DNA from: Megamonas sp. UBA1796
Lineage (GTDB): Bacteria > Bacillota > Negativicutes > Selenomonadales > Selenomonadaceae
NCBI GenBank assembly: GCA_002319795.1
Contig: DCFU01000052.1
Span: 115,614 to 129,276, forward strand
Reading direction: 5' to 3'
Length of the DNA: 13,663 nt
Made by a program: the position numbers and the translations under genes. Positions 7,394-13,663 of this stretch are shown here, one piece after another (position 1 is the stretch's first letter; each line of letters starts with the position of its first letter). Under the pieces are notes generated by a model. It was not told the origin of the DNA. It saw only the letters and a list, made by a program, of their open reading frames with translations, and searched no databases.

Positions 7394-8104
7394 ATGTCAA
7401 TTTACAAACGGTATCTCATTTTTTTTATCGGGATGCTGGTGCAATCCGCAGGGATCGCACTTGTCGTCAAAAGTTTATTGGGTACGTCACCAATCTCCAG
7501 TGTGCCATATGTATTGAGCCAGGCTTTCCCCTATACATTGGGTACTATGACGTTCGCCGTCAATATGGTTTTTGTCGTGGCACAGGTCGCGATACTGCAG
7601 CGTGATTTTCATCCGACGCAGCTGTTGCAGATTCCTGTTACCTTCGTATTCGCTGCTTTTATAGATATGCATATGTGCCTGCTGTCGGCAGTAGCACCTG
7701 AGCAATATGTGCTGAAGCTGCTCGTGTTGTTGACTGGGGCGGCCTTTATAGCGCTCGGGGTATCCCTGCAGGTTATAGCAAATGTTGTCATGCTTTCGGG
7801 GGAAGCAATTGTGAATGCGATTGCTTTGCACTGGCATTTTGGTTTCGGCAGGGTAAAAACGGTATTTGATACAGGTCTGGTGATTTTTGCGGTGGTTCTT
7901 TCCTTTGCCTGTCTCGGAGAAATCATCGGCGTGCGTGAGGGCACACTTTTGTCTGCTATGCTTACGGGCATGATGGCACGCTTCTTTATCCAGCATTTGA
8001 GCCGCGTGGATGCAGGCGGAAGTTTGGTTTTTTCTGTCCATTTGTCGACAAAAGAAACGGGAACGGTTAAAACAACAGTTGCGAAAAAAGCAAATGATCG
8101 CTGA
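7394..8104 (+). CDS. YczE/YitT-type multi-pass membrane protein (DUF6198-like)
   Basis: The 236-residue protein is mostly hydrophobic, with about five membrane segments (roughly 7-27, 45-66, 77-96, 106-130, 155-178). The opening YLIFFIGMLVQSAGIALVVK, the loop LGTSPISSVPYVLS and TLGTMTFAVNMVFVVAQ match the YczE/YyaS/YitT group, widespread in Firmicutes. The molecular role of this group is unknown; some members are linked to export or lipopeptide production, and several are encoded beside MocR regulators, as here (5039-6493). The ATG follows GAAGAAGG with a T-run between. The C-terminal 30 residues or so are hydrophilic, ending KKANDR. It is probably co-regulated with the exporter. It converges with the sigma-54 activator gene, with a 92-base gap that shows no clear terminator, only two copies of AACGTTCC (8125-8132, 8168-8175). 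Confidence 0.8.
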   Translation: MSIYKRYLIFFIGMLVQSAGIALVVKSLLGTSPISSVPYVLSQAFPYTLGTMTFAVNMVFVVAQVAILQRDFHPTQLLQIPVTFVFAAFIDMHMCLLSAVAPEQYVLKLLVLLTGAAFIALGVSLQVIANVVMLSGEAIVNAIALHWHFGFGRVKTVFDTGLVIFAVVLSFACLGEIIGVREGTLLSAMLTGMMARFFIQHLSRVDAGGSLVFSVHLSTKETGTVKTTVAKKANDR

Positions 8105-8196
8105 GTACTTGCATTGATGATGGAAACGTTCCAGTAGAAATTTATAGGTAATTATTTGTTTGTGCTGAACGTTCCGGCTTACCCGATGAAAGGCTG

Positions 8197-9891
8197 TCAG
8201 AACGAAGCTTTTGGCGATTGTGTTGCCCACAGGCCGCCGCGACCGCGGCGAAACAGAATACGGCCTTCTTCCTGCAGCTCGTTGAGCAGCAACCGGATAT
8301 GATTTTCCGGCTGCTGCATTTTTTTTGCCAGAGAGCGGCGGCCTATGGATCTGTGACAGCAATTGGCTTGGAAAACTTCTTCGCAGATGGCCTGTTTGAG
8401 CTTGTCTGTAGAAGGAACAGGCAGTGCAGGATTTTCTTTAGCGGGTATTTGACGCAGCTCGCCGGGGAGCAGGGAAATATCCGGGGCTTTGGTGGGTGAA
8501 AGCGTCGTAATATACTCAATGATATTTTGTAGTTCCCGTATGTTGCCTGGCCAGCTGTAATCGAGCAAACAGGCGGCAACTTCATGGAAATAGACATCTG
8601 CGGGCAACGGCAGATTTTTTTGGGAACGGTTCTGTTCTTTATAGAAGGCTTTTGCGAGCAGCAGAATATCAAAACCGCGTTCCCGCAGAAGCGGCATATG
8701 AATGGGCAGTACGGCAAGACGGTAATAAAGATCCTGTCGGAAGCTTCCTTCGGCAATGAGTTTTTTCAAATCCCGGTTCGTAGCGACAATGACGCGTACA
8801 TCGATGGGGATGATCTTGGAACTGCCGACACGGCGTATCTGTTTTTCCTGCAGGACACGGAGAAGCCTGACCTGAAAAGGCAGAGTGGCATCGCCTATCT
8901 CATCGAGAAAAATTGTGCCGTGCTGTGCTTCTTCGAAGAGTCCAATCGCACCTTGGCGGCTGGCACCGGTAAAAGCTCCTGGTACATAGCCGAAGAGTTC
9001 GCTTTCCAGCAGATTCTCAGATAGTGCTGCAAAATTGACAGCGACGAAAGGACCGTTGCGGCGGGTGGAGGCATTGTGGATACCCTGGGCAATGAGTTCC
9101 TTGCCCGTACCACTTTCACCCTGTATGAGGATAACGGAGTCTGTTGCGGCCATTTTTTTGGCCATGAAAATGGTTTTTTGGATGGCGGGGCTTTTTCCAA
9201 TAGTCTTATCAAAAGTATTTGGCGCTATGTGTTGTTCTTTCAAATGTTTTTGCCGGATGAGATCTTCCAGCCGCTGGATTTCATTGATATCCTGATAGCT
9301 GATTTTACTGAGCCGGATGATATCCTGTACATAGTTTGCAGATAAAAAGTCTGCGTAGAGCTCGAGGAGATCGAGCCGGATGAGAATTTCCACAATCGTA
9401 GTGATATCAATGAGCCGGGTTTTTATATCGATAATGGTTTCTACAAATTCCGGTACGAGCTGGCGCTCACCGGGCGTTACGGCAATTTTCAGATGCGGAT
9501 AGTTCGCGAGCTGCGGGGAGCAGGGATAATAGTTGATATGGTCAATGCCAATGGTCTGCAATAGGGCAATGGTGGTGTTCGTGCTGTCGATCAGGTCATT
9601 CACGAGCAGAACATCGGTTCCTGCCGGGATTTCAAATAATTTATTCACTTCATGATAGTTTATGGAGCGTCGGGCAACCAGAACAGGAGATTCCTGGCAA
9701 CGCTCTTTGATTTGCCGGTAGGCTTCCTGGCTGGCAAATACCACAAGGTCCGCTTGTATATGCGTGGGCAACAGCTCCTGGCGGGCGTCATAATGGCTGA
9801 TGTTCACACGCTCACCGAGCAGATGGTGGAGCTGTTCGGCACAGGCAATCGCGGTATTGCTTCCCATAGCGACTAACACAAGACTTTTCAA
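8197..9891 (-). CDS. Sigma-54-dependent enhancer-binding transcriptional activator
   Basis: This AAA+ protein remodels sigma-54 RNA polymerase to open -24/-12 promoters. I prefer a TTG start at 9891 (564 residues, MKSLVLVAMGSN), because GGAGG lies 8 bases before it; an in-frame ATG at 9906 has no ribosome site. The N-terminal half (1-220) is a sensor with a PrpR-N-like look: IPAGTDVLLVNDLIDST (88-104) and KIAVTPGERQLVPEF (135-149), then a helical linker. The AAA+ core has Walker A GESGTGKE (258-265), the sigma-54-contacting loop GAFTGA (305-310), Walker B TIFLDE (326-331), the region FRQDLYYRLAVLPI (384-397) and WPGNIREL (447-454). The last 70 residues lack an obvious Fis-type helix-turn-helix and end in RILFRRGRGGLW, more like a winged helix. 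It is divergent from a sigma-54 promoter, so yjiH-yjiG-iadA is its likely target. Ligand unknown. Confidence 0.93.
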   Translation of the reverse strand: MKSLVLVAMGSNTAIACAEQLHHLLGERVNISHYDARQELLPTHIQADLVVFASQEAYRQIKERCQESPVLVARRSINYHEVNKLFEIPAGTDVLLVNDLIDSTNTTIALLQTIGIDHINYYPCSPQLANYPHLKIAVTPGERQLVPEFVETIIDIKTRLIDITTIVEILIRLDLLELYADFLSANYVQDIIRLSKISYQDINEIQRLEDLIRQKHLKEQHIAPNTFDKTIGKSPAIQKTIFMAKKMAATDSVILIQGESGTGKELIAQGIHNASTRRNGPFVAVNFAALSENLLESELFGYVPGAFTGASRQGAIGLFEEAQHGTIFLDEIGDATLPFQVRLLRVLQEKQIRRVGSSKIIPIDVRVIVATNRDLKKLIAEGSFRQDLYYRLAVLPIHMPLLRERGFDILLLAKAFYKEQNRSQKNLPLPADVYFHEVAACLLDYSWPGNIRELQNIIEYITTLSPTKAPDISLLPGELRQIPAKENPALPVPSTDKLKQAICEEVFQANCCHRSIGRRSLAKKMQQPENHIRLLLNELQEEGRILFRRGRGGLWATQSPKASF

Positions 9892-9917
9892 AACATGCAC
9901 CTCCATATAAATGGGAT

Positions 9918-9965
9918 ATTAAAGGGAAATGGGAGTATATATTAAATGTTATATTCCCTTTTAAT
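9918..9965. repeat. Interrupted inverted repeat in the leader of the activator gene
   Basis: ATTAAAGGGAA (from 9918) and TTCCCTTTTAAT (9954-9965) are inverted copies differing by one extra base, about 25 bases apart. They lie in the likely 5' leader or promoter of the minus-strand activator gene. This may be an operator or a weak RNA hairpin; there is no terminator-like T-run directly after it. Confidence 0.3.
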
Positions 9966-10019
9966 AAAGAAAAAACCTTTTGGATGCTATAAAAAAGCAA
10001 AAAAGTAACGGATTTTTAT

Positions 10020-10058
10020 ATGAATAGCATATGGATGAATATTTTCCTGCTATGAACA
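10020..10058 (+). promoter_or_regulatory. Candidate activator-binding repeats upstream of the sigma-54 promoter
   Basis: ATGAATA occurs at 10020-10026 and 10035-10041, with ATGAACA at 10052-10058, giving spacings of 15 and 17 bases. TGCTAT half-sites, in both orientations, lie at 9985-9990, 10024-10029 and 10048-10053. Either set could be the upstream activating sequence of the divergent activator. AT-rich DNA yields such repeats by chance, so this is tentative. Confidence 0.25.
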
Positions 10059-10061
10059 TGG

Positions 10062-10078
10062 TTGGCACGTAAATTGCA
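10062..10078 (+). promoter_or_regulatory. Sigma-54 (-24/-12) promoter of the yjiH-yjiG-iadA operon
   Basis: TTGGCACGTAAATTGCA matches the sigma-54 consensus TGGCACR-N4-TTGCW at every defined position, with the invariant GG and GC correctly spaced. Transcription should begin about 12 bases beyond, near 10089, giving a leader of about 40 bases. The sigma-54 activator gene is divergent and adjacent, which strongly supports this assignment. Confidence 0.92.
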
Positions 10079-10113
10079 TTAATCTATATATGGTGCTGAT
10101 TTTTGTTATATAC

Positions 10114-10134
10114 AGGAGGGGATTTATGGTATGA
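10114..10134 (+). promoter_or_regulatory. Ribosome binding site and overlapping two-codon ORF at the yjiH start
   Basis: AGGAGGG (10114-10120) is followed at near-ideal spacing by an ATG (10126) that encodes only Met-Val before TGA. That TGA overlaps the yjiH ATG (10131) as ATGA. yjiH may start directly at the longer spacing or by re-initiation after the dipeptide ORF. Confidence 0.5.
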
Positions 10135-10802
10135 GTGGAAAAAAGGAAAATGCGAGTGTAAAGGTCGGCTGGGTAGGATATGTGGTATTTCTATTGGCAA
10201 TCCTGCTTTTTTCAGGACTTTTTTCGAGCAGCAGCGGGTGGCTTAAAGCCTTGGATTTCAATGTATTGAATGGTTCCTTCGGACAGATTACCGCGACGGG
10301 ACAAGGCCTGACCTTTCGAGGCGATGGCGGCACGGGCGCAAGAGATGGCTTTTTGTTTGCTATTTCTTTGATTCCGGCAGTTATTCTGGCGCTGGGTATT
10401 GTCAATGTGGTTGATGGATTGGGCGGTCTGCGCGCAGCGCAAAAACTCATGACGCCTATTTTGAAACCGTTGTTGGGCGTCCCAGGCATATGCATGCTCT
10501 CGAATATTGCAAATATGCAGAGTACGGATGCGGCTGCCGGTATGATTAAGGAGCTGGTGGATGCCGGTGAAATAACAGATGATGAACGTTCGGTGATTAT
10601 TGCGTATCAGACCAGTGCCAGCGCATTTATTACGAATTATTTTTCATCCGGAGCCGCGGTATTCAGTTTCATGGTGGCACCGATTATTGTACCTATCCTT
10701 GTTATGTTGGTATTCAAAATTATAGGGGCAAACATCATGCGGTTTTATTTGAAAATGGTTTATCGTAAGTCGGTTGCGGGAGGTGCGCAAAATGGCAAAT
10801 AA
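10131..10802 (+). CDS. yjiH: YjiH-like nucleoside-recognition (Gate) domain membrane protein
   Basis: The 223-residue inner-membrane protein corresponds to E. coli YjiH (about 227), encoded with yjiG beside iadA. A hydrophobic segment at about 13-32 is followed by a glycine-rich loop (59-72), then GFLFAISLIPAVILALGIVN (about 73-92), a re-entrant-looking stretch with SNIANMQSTDAAAG (124-137), and a final span at about 176-200. The Gate/nucleoside-recognition fold is shared with nucleoside transporters and with SpoVM-type SpmA/SpmB proteins. No transport substrate has been settled for YjiH/YjiG; the iadA linkage makes isoaspartyl dipeptide uptake a reasonable inference. It is the first gene after the sigma-54 promoter and overlaps yjiG by 11 bases, suggesting coupled production of two halves of one complex. 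Confidence 0.87.
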   Translation: MSGKKENASVKVGWVGYVVFLLAILLFSGLFSSSSGWLKALDFNVLNGSFGQITATGQGLTFRGDGGTGARDGFLFAISLIPAVILALGIVNVVDGLGGLRAAQKLMTPILKPLLGVPGICMLSNIANMQSTDAAAGMIKELVDAGEITDDERSVIIAYQTSASAFITNYFSSGAAVFSFMVAPIIVPILVMLVFKIIGANIMRFYLKMVYRKSVAGGAQNGK

Positions 10803-11277
10803 TGAAGTGGTACAGGAAAAGAAGAAAAACATTTTGGATCTTTTTGTGGAAGGTGCCCGAAGTGGTTTCACAATCGGGACAACGAGCTTATTGCCGAATG
10901 TCATCATGGCTTTTGTTATTATACGTGTGCTTGAGGTTACAGGTTTACTGAAGATTATAGGTATTGTCTGTGCACCTGTTATGGCGCTTTGGGGATTGCC
11001 GGGAGAAGCCGCTACAGTTCTGGTTACAGCTATCATGAGTATGGGCGGAGGCATTGGAGTGGCGGTAAGCCTCTACTCAAATGGCATATTGGATGCAGTA
11101 CAAGTCACCATGCTGGTGCCGGCAATTTATCTTATGGGGAATCCAGTCCAGAACGTTGGACGTTGTCTGGGAATATCCGGTGTGAATACCAAACACTATG
11201 CTATGATCATTGGGATTTGTGTCATAAATGCGCTGCTTTCTATTTGGGTTATGCGCTTGCTGCTGTTGTTTATATAG
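10792..11277 (+). CDS. yjiG: YjiG-like nucleoside-recognition (Gate) domain membrane protein
   Basis: The 161-residue product closely resembles E. coli YjiG (about 153): an amphipathic start (NILDLFVEGARSGFTIGTTS), LLPNVIMAFVIIRVLEVTGL, then PVMALWGLPGEAATVLVTAI, MSMGGGIGVAVSL, YLMGNPVQNVGRCLG and a last span VINALLSIWVMRLLLLF. The start is the ATG at 10792, since GGGAGG (10778-10783) lies 8 bases upstream; an upstream ATG at 10774 has no such site. It overlaps the end of yjiH by 11 bases, and iadA follows after 17 bases. The tight packing and the paired Gate-fold proteins suggest that YjiH and YjiG form one membrane complex, probably a transporter serving IadA. Identity is strong; function remains inferred. 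Confidence 0.92.
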   Translation: MANNEVVQEKKKNILDLFVEGARSGFTIGTTSLLPNVIMAFVIIRVLEVTGLLKIIGIVCAPVMALWGLPGEAATVLVTAIMSMGGGIGVAVSLYSNGILDAVQVTMLVPAIYLMGNPVQNVGRCLGISGVNTKHYAMIIGICVINALLSIWVMRLLLLFI

Positions 11278-11294
11278 GAAAGGGGAAAAAGAAT

Positions 11295-12473
11295 ATGTCA
11301 GATCCGTTTTTTACATTGCTGCGTGGTGCTGAGGTGCTTGCACCAAAAAATATAGGCCGGCAGGATATATTGCTGGCGGGAGAAAGGATTGCGGCCATAG
11401 GGGAACATCTTTCGGCACCCGCGGGCTATGCATGCGAAATTGCAGATTTGGAAGGGTGCATTCTTATGCCGGGCTTTATTGACAGTCATGTGCATCTCAT
11501 TGGCGGCGGAGGTGAGGGGGGCTATGCGACACGGACACCGGAAATCGTGCTGTCGAAGGTAACGGGCTCGGGCGTTACGACGGTTGTTGGCTGTCTGGGA
11601 ACGGATGGGACCACCCGGCACGTTGCCAGCCTGCTCGCAAAAGCACGCGGACTGGAGGCAGAGGGGATTTCAACCTATATATATACAGGGGCCTATCAGG
11701 TGCCAACGCCCACTATCACAGGCAGTGTACGTGATGATATTATACTGATTGATAAGATTATTGGCTCGGGTGAAATCGCGATGGCAGACCACCGCTCGGC
11801 GCAACCGTCGTGCGCGGAATACAGGAAGCTTGCAGCCGAAGCCCGTGTGGGTGGTATGCTGAGCAGCAAAGCCGGTGTGGTCGATATGCATATGGGGGAT
11901 GGCAGCGATGGGATGCGCATGCTTTTTGAAATTACGGCCAACGGGGAAATACCGAAAACACAGTTTATCCCTACGCATTTGAACCGCAATGAAAAGCTGT
12001 TCGAGGAAGCTATCCTATGGGCCAAGGAAGGCGGTATTATGGATATTACCTCCGGTGTGAGCCCGGCGAGTGGTTCCGCGAAGGCAGTAAAGCCAAGTGC
12101 GGCTGCCAGACGTGCGCTTGCGGCAGGTGTGGAAATAACGCAGATTACGATGAGTTCGGATGGCAACGGCAGCATGCCAGTCTTTGATGCACAGGGAAAC
12201 ACGATCGGTGTGGGTGTCGCCAGCCAGGCTTCTATGCTGGAAGAAATTCGCGATATGGTGAAAAAAGAAGGCATCGCGCCGGACCAAGCTGTCCGGATTG
12301 TTACGAGCAATGTAGCGCGTGTGCTGAAACTGCCCCGGAAAGGCCAGGTCGCTGCAGGTATGGATGCTGATTTTACGCTTGTCGATGAAGACTTCAGGCT
12401 GCGGCATGTTTGGGCGCGGGGACAGCATATGGTTGCGGACGGTCAGGTGATAGTCCGGGGGACTTTTGAATGA
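11295..12473 (+). CDS. iadA: Isoaspartyl (beta-aspartyl) dipeptidase
   Basis: IadA hydrolyses beta-aspartyl dipeptides, which arise from damaged Asp/Asn residues in proteins; it is a cytoplasmic amidohydrolase-fold enzyme with two metals. The 392-residue product (E. coli: 390) starts at ATG 11295, after AGGAAAGGGG. The frame is open further upstream, but that part overlaps yjiG and is not protein-like. Visible active-site residues, by alignment to E. coli from memory: H65 and H67 (DSHVH), E74 (substrate amine), Y134, R167 (DHRSA), H199 (HMGD), H228 and R231 (THLNR), D289 and S293 (SSDGNGS). At the position of the bridging carboxylated lysine (K162 in E. coli) this protein has E160 (GSGEIAMADHR). 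As last gene of the yjiH-yjiG-iadA operon it should be made on sigma-54 activation. Function is well supported, despite the ligand change. Confidence 0.93.
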   Translation: MSDPFFTLLRGAEVLAPKNIGRQDILLAGERIAAIGEHLSAPAGYACEIADLEGCILMPGFIDSHVHLIGGGGEGGYATRTPEIVLSKVTGSGVTTVVGCLGTDGTTRHVASLLAKARGLEAEGISTYIYTGAYQVPTPTITGSVRDDIILIDKIIGSGEIAMADHRSAQPSCAEYRKLAAEARVGGMLSSKAGVVDMHMGDGSDGMRMLFEITANGEIPKTQFIPTHLNRNEKLFEEAILWAKEGGIMDITSGVSPASGSAKAVKPSAAARRALAAGVEITQITMSSDGNGSMPVFDAQGNTIGVGVASQASMLEEIRDMVKKEGIAPDQAVRIVTSNVARVLKLPRKGQVAAGMDADFTLVDEDFRLRHVWARGQHMVADGQVIVRGTFE

Positions 12474-12556
12474 GAAACGGTTTCTATCCTTGTGCTGAAG
12501 AAAAATGGAATGAATTATAATATTTCTCGGTAGAACAAGTTAAAGGTGAAGAAATA

Positions 12557-12617
12557 GAGAAGACCCTAATATAGATATATGCAAAGCAAGCAAATATATC
12601 TATATTAGGGCCTTCTC
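12557..12617. repeat. Large inverted repeat: 24-base arms, one mismatch, 13-base loop
   Basis: Arms 12557-12580 and 12594-12617 pair except for one A-C position; the inner 17 bases (CCCTAATATAGATATAT and its complement) are perfect. The loop is GCAAAGCAAGCAA. It lies 84 bases after the iadA stop. It could end iadA transcription, but no T-run follows on the plus strand and none lies beyond the left arm for the minus strand. A palindromic repeat element or structured RNA is an alternative. Confidence 0.75.
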
Positions 12618-12680
12618 ATGGAACCGATTACACTATTTTATTATACCCTTATAATATTACAGTCCAGTTATATATTTTGC

Positions 12681-12719
12681 GAAAAATAACCGGCTTTCAA
12701 AAAATTGAAAGCCGGTTAT
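12681..12719 (-). terminator. Rho-independent terminator of the NmrA-like gene
   Basis: Perfect 15-base arms (12686-12700 and 12705-12719, core ACCGGCTTTCAA) enclose a 4-base loop. On the minus strand the stem is followed by TTTTTC (12686-12681). It sits 14 bases past the stop of the minus-strand gene. The plus strand has no T-run after the stem, so termination is one-directional. Confidence 0.88.
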
Positions 12720-12733
12720 AGGTTTCGATAGAT

Positions 12734-13663
12734 TTACACAATGTCTTTCCAATTTGTGATATTTTTTTCCCAGATATAACTATAGTTTTTGGCAATTTCT
12801 CGTGCCGCTTTTGGCTTTTGACCTGTAAGAAGTTCAATAGCGTTAGACGGTACATCCATTAAACCTTCGGCAATACTTGCCTCGTTTGTGACCATGTCAT
12901 TTCCACACCATGGAACAGGTGACTGGGAATAGTCGCCTGTAGCAGTTCTTGGAATATGCATAGAATCAAGATATTCAAAGAATTCAACATGGCTTACAGG
13001 ACAGTATTCAATATTTTTCCCGGATAATTCGCTAATCAGTGCCACGATATCTCTCTGTGAAATAGATTCTCTGCCACAGGCCAGGTAGGTTTTATTGTCT
13101 TCGCCTTTTCCCAGTAACAATGCAGTAGCTAATCTGGCAACATCATCCTTTGGAACGAAGGTTGCTTTTCCTTCACCAGCCGTTGTGTACCATTTATTTT
13201 CAGACATAAGTGTAAGCATTACTGATGTTGTAAGATAGTTTTCCATATAGAGATTGTCCTGCATGAAATTGTAGGAAATCCCTGTCTCTTCATGCTTTTC
13301 ACGGATATATTTTTCTGTAGCAGTATGATCTGGCGTAACATATACATGTTCATAGGCAGGATTACTTGCACCAAGAAAAGACGTGTATGTTATATGTTTT
13401 ATGCCGGCTTTGATAGCGGCATCTATTACATTCTTGTGCTGCTGTACTCTGATTTCGCCAATTGTTACAGCAGATACAATATAAAGTCTGTCACCACCTT
13501 CAAAAGCTTTTATCATTTCTTCCACGTTGTCATAATTGGCTTGTGAGACATTGACTCCTAAACTTTCCCAGCGTTTTTTCTTTTCGGGATTTAATCGATT
13601 TAAAAAAGGACAGGTAAAAATCAGTTCTTCTGGAGATCTATGCTCTAACATGTTTTCAGCGAC
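12734..13663 (-). CDS. NmrA/QorB-like NAD(P)-binding protein (5' end outside window)
   Basis: This belongs to the atypical short-chain-dehydrogenase group that includes NmrA redox sensors and QorB-type quinone reductases. The frame stays open to the window edge (VAEN precedes the internal Met at 13651), so the true start and the glycine-rich NAD(P) loop lie outside. The visible 309 residues resemble these families: a basic NPEKKKRWESLGVNV segment, QANYDNVEEMIKAFEGGDRLYIVSA (strand and helix after the cofactor loop), GIKHITYTSFLGA (YTS as in this group), the TEKYIRE helix, and FVPKDDVARLATALL. There is no classical Tyr-x3-Lys pair, as is usual in NmrA-like proteins. Its codons are AT-richer than those of iadA. 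No regulator is visible nearby; a terminator follows its stop. Enzyme substrate not determinable. Confidence 0.85.
   Translation of the reverse strand, partial: VAENMLEHRSPEELIFTCPFLNRLNPEKKKRWESLGVNVSQANYDNVEEMIKAFEGGDRLYIVSAVTIGEIRVQQHKNVIDAAIKAGIKHITYTSFLGASNPAYEHVYVTPDHTATEKYIREKHEETGISYNFMQDNLYMENYLTTSVMLTLMSENKWYTTAGEGKATFVPKDDVARLATALLLGKGEDNKTYLACGRESISQRDIVALISELSGKNIEYCPVSHVEFFEYLDSMHIPRTATGDYSQSPVPWCGNDMVTNEASIAEGLMDVPSNAIELLTGQKPKAAREIAKNYSYIWEKNITNWKDIV

Noticed and set aside
8105..8196. Inverted repeat TGGAA-ACG-TTCCA (8121-8133) as terminator or catabolite-control site
   Set aside because: The stem is too short with no T-run, and the match to a cre-type site fails at several fixed positions.
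7487..8362. 291-residue minus-strand reading frame across the yczE-like gene and the end of the activator gene
   Set aside because: It overlaps two well-supported genes, its composition (many Cys, His, Arg, Gln) is typical of a shadow frame, and it has no ribosome site.
10989..11294. N-terminal extension of IadA by about 100 residues
   Set aside because: It overlaps the well-supported yjiG gene in another frame, is not protein-like, and a ribosome site precedes the ATG at 11295, which gives the normal family length.
12473..12485. 13-base palindrome AGAAACGGTTTCT right after the iadA stop
   Set aside because: A one-base centre cannot form a hairpin and no promoter is next to it; likely chance.
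13292..13546. Plus-strand 84-residue reading frame at the right end
   Set aside because: It is antisense to the NmrA/QorB-like gene and has no ribosome site or family features.

Overview
The window looks like a stretch of chromosome from an anaerobic, moderate-GC bacterium. Strong GGAGG-type ribosome sites, a MocR regulator, an NtrC-class (sigma-54) activator with a near-perfect -24/-12 promoter, and AT-rich inserts in more GC-rich core genes would fit Negativicutes (Selenomonadaceae-like: Selenomonas, Mitsuokella, Megamonas). This taxonomic guess is inference; no rRNA or tRNA gene is present to test it.

Region 1 (1-4982) is the downstream end of a type I restriction-modification locus: the 3' part of hsdS (specificity), overlapping by ATGA with a full hsdR of the EcoR124I (type IC) kind. 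The first 24 bases are two exact copies of a 12-bp unit encoding a TAEL repeat of the HsdS spacer, the feature that sets recognition-site spacing in EcoR124I/II. An AT-rich gene for a membrane-anchored DUF2939-like protein follows, behind its own likely promoter, then a short decayed-looking coding fragment.

Region 2 (5039-8104) is a small regulon-like module: a MocR (GntR plus aminotransferase fold) regulator on the minus strand, divergent from a LysE/ArgO-type amino-acid exporter, which is followed by a YczE/YitT-type membrane protein. Both divergent promoters can be placed, with a 24-bp imperfect palindrome between them.

Region 3 (8197-12473) is the most coherent system: a sigma-54 enhancer-binding activator (minus strand) divergent from yjiH-yjiG-iadA. 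The operon is preceded by an exact sigma-54 promoter. The two membrane proteins carry the nucleoside-recognition/Gate fold and match the partners of iadA in E. coli, so the set probably takes up and hydrolyses isoaspartyl (beta-aspartyl) dipeptides under sigma-54 control. The IadA has Glu where the E. coli enzyme has its carboxylated lysine.

Region 4 (12474-13663) holds a large 24-bp-arm inverted repeat, an intrinsic terminator for the minus strand, and the 3' part of an NmrA/QorB-like NAD(P)-binding protein running off the right edge.

No stretch longer than 300 bases lacks a gene; the longest gaps (about 200-260 bases) are 4829-5038, 9892-10130 and 12474-12733, and their contents are listed. 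I saw no CRISPR array, tRNA, rRNA, transposase or plasmid origin.
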